Below are positions 5,610 through 5,958 of a stretch of 5,958 nucleotides of DNA, one piece after another. Origin of the DNA: an uncultured Collinsella sp. (GTDB lineage: Bacteria > Actinomycetota > Coriobacteriia > Coriobacteriales > Coriobacteriaceae); assembly GCA_902388545.1 (NCBI GenBank), contig CABMPS010000127.1:1-5958 (forward strand). Direction: 5' to 3'. Both the position numbers and the translations under genes were made by a program. Position 1 is the stretch's first letter. Each line of letters starts with the position of its first letter. Below the pieces are notes generated by a model, which was not told where the DNA came from, ran no database searches, and saw only the letters and a list, made by a program, of their open reading frames with translations.

Positions 5610-5649
5610 TCCGGTTCCAGGCATCGAAAGTTTCTGGACCCTAATCACT
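5581..5649 (-). ncRNA. Abi_2-associated leader RNA, candidate RNA antitoxin or attenuator
   Basis: Predicted transcript of about 69 nt from 5649 to the T-run at 5581. Stem I pairs 5640-5634 (GGTCCAG) with 5620-5613 (CTGGAACC, one bulged A), with a 13-nt loop. Stem II is the terminator hairpin. The 3' strand of stem I (GGAACC, 5618-5613) can also pair with GGTTCC (5597-5592) of the terminator, so the two folds compete. From memory, a conserved structured RNA motif is known upstream of abiF/Abi_2 genes, and type III TA loci share this promoter, RNA, terminator, toxin order. No tandem repeats are seen. The exact match to that motif is unchecked. Confidence 0.65.
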
Positions 5650-5655
5650 GTAATG

Positions 5656-5684
5656 ATACTATTTTCAAACTTGCGCGCTGTCAA
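5656..5684 (-). promoter_or_regulatory. Sigma-A-type promoter for the leader RNA and Abi_2 gene
   Basis: Minus strand: TTGACA (5684-5679) is a perfect -35, the spacer is exactly 17 bp, and the -10 is TAGTAT (5661-5656). The predicted start is about 5649, giving a short RNA that ends at the T-run at 5581. This is the strongest promoter in the window. Confidence 0.8.
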
Positions 5685-5743
5685 GCACATGCACTGAGTA
5701 TCCACCGCCACACATTACCAGCACGTCCGGCATTGCTCGCATG

Positions 5744-5778
5744 AAAAAGGCAACACTCCTTCACTGAAAGCGTTGCCT
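5744..5778 (-). terminator. Intrinsic terminator of the surface-protein gene
   Basis: Minus strand AGGCAAC (5778-5772) pairs with GTTGCCT (5754-5748). The stem extends inward to about 12 bp with wobbles (CGCTTT with GGAGTG), and TTTTT (5748-5744) follows. It lies about 50 nt after the stop at 5829 and isolates the Abi_2 promoter from upstream transcription. Confidence 0.75.
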
Positions 5779-5815
5779 CTAAAGCGTCTGCAGAACTCCT
5801 ACATTTAAGCCAGAT

Positions 5816-5856
5816 GTTCCTCACCACATCAGCAACAATGTGAGGTGGTGAGGAAC
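5816..5856. repeat. Inverted repeat over the end of the surface-protein gene
   Basis: GTTCCTCACCAC (5816-5827) and GTGGTGAGGAAC (5845-5856) form a perfect 12-bp inverted repeat with a 17-bp spacer; three more pairs follow after one mismatch. On the minus strand the first arm is in the last codons and the second follows the stop. No T-run follows on that strand, so it is separate from the terminator downstream. Confidence 0.7.
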
Positions 5857-5958
5857 GCTGTGCCAAGAAGAAATAGCGTTAGGGACACGACGATCCAATT
5901 TGTGTCGCTGGTTTTGGGAAGCGACGAGGAGGTCTTGGTGGTGACCTTGGGCCTGGAG
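5829..5958 (-). CDS. C-terminus of a probable sortase-anchored surface protein (partial)
   Basis: The last 42 codons of a minus-strand gene whose 5' part is off the right edge; stop TGA 5831-5829. The sequence has a Ser/Thr/Lys/Pro linker (SRPKVTTKTSSS), then LPKTSDTN, a sorting motif of LPxT type with S in place of the usual G. A hydrophobic stretch WIVVSLTLFLLGTAFL and the tail TTSHCC follow. Linker, motif and membrane segment in this order are the cell-wall sorting signal of Gram-positive surface proteins, cleaved by sortase after T. Odd points are the lack of Arg/Lys in the tail and the two terminal cysteines. The terminator at 5744-5778 fits as its 3' end. A plus-strand frame over the same bases is judged a shadow. 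Confidence 0.6.
   Translation of the reverse strand, partial: SRPKVTTKTSSSLPKTSDTNWIVVSLTLFLLGTAFLTTSHCC

Noticed and set aside
5860..5958. Plus-strand gene start at GTG 5860 with a GAGG SD, running off the right edge
   Set aside because: It is antisense to the LPKTS-membrane segment frame, which has a linker, sorting motif, stop and terminator in proper order.

Overview
This 6-kb accessory region is packed with toxin-antitoxin and abortive-infection type genes. The gene families and a partial LPxTG-like surface protein at the right edge fit a Gram-positive actinobacterium, most likely a gut Coriobacteriia/Eggerthellaceae relative. That placement rests on protein style and moderate GC, not on a marker gene, so it is tentative.

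Layout from left to right. (1) 1-840, minus strand: a two-gene module. A DUF3990 protein with an ADP-ribosyltransferase-like fold (111-779) overlaps the start of a partial small partner (1-130). Its promoter lies between two identical-core palindromes (797-839). (2) 907-1181: first copy of a structured, about 270-bp dispersed repeat. (3) 1361-3158, plus strand: an AbiE-like pair, a winged-HTH protein (1436-2425) overlapping an AbiEii-type nucleotidyltransferase (2409-3158). It is preceded by a symmetric array of four TGTAAC half-sites. (4) 3173-3348: non-coding array of three hairpins spaced about 52 bp apart, then an AT-rich stretch. (5) 3448-4054, minus strand: a 92-aa protein of unrecognised family, then a complete MNT-type minimal nucleotidyltransferase without the usual HEPN partner. 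(6) 4157-4424: second copy of the dispersed repeat, in the same orientation. (7) 4634-5684, minus strand: an Abi_2 (AbiD/F) HEPN protein. A strong promoter, an about 70-nt structured RNA and an intrinsic terminator lie directly upstream of it, the layout of RNA-antitoxin (type III-like) systems. (8) 5744-5958, minus strand: the C-terminus of a probable sortase-anchored surface protein and its terminator.

The four defence or TA-like modules each appear to have their own regulatory DNA: paired palindromes for DUF3990, four half-sites for AbiE, a leader RNA with terminator for Abi_2, and a plain -10/SD for the MNT pair. They are separated by repeats, so the window reads as a modular island rather than one operon. 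The most interesting parts are the leader RNA of the Abi_2 gene, the paired structured repeats flanking the AbiE and MNT modules, and the two highly symmetric operators.
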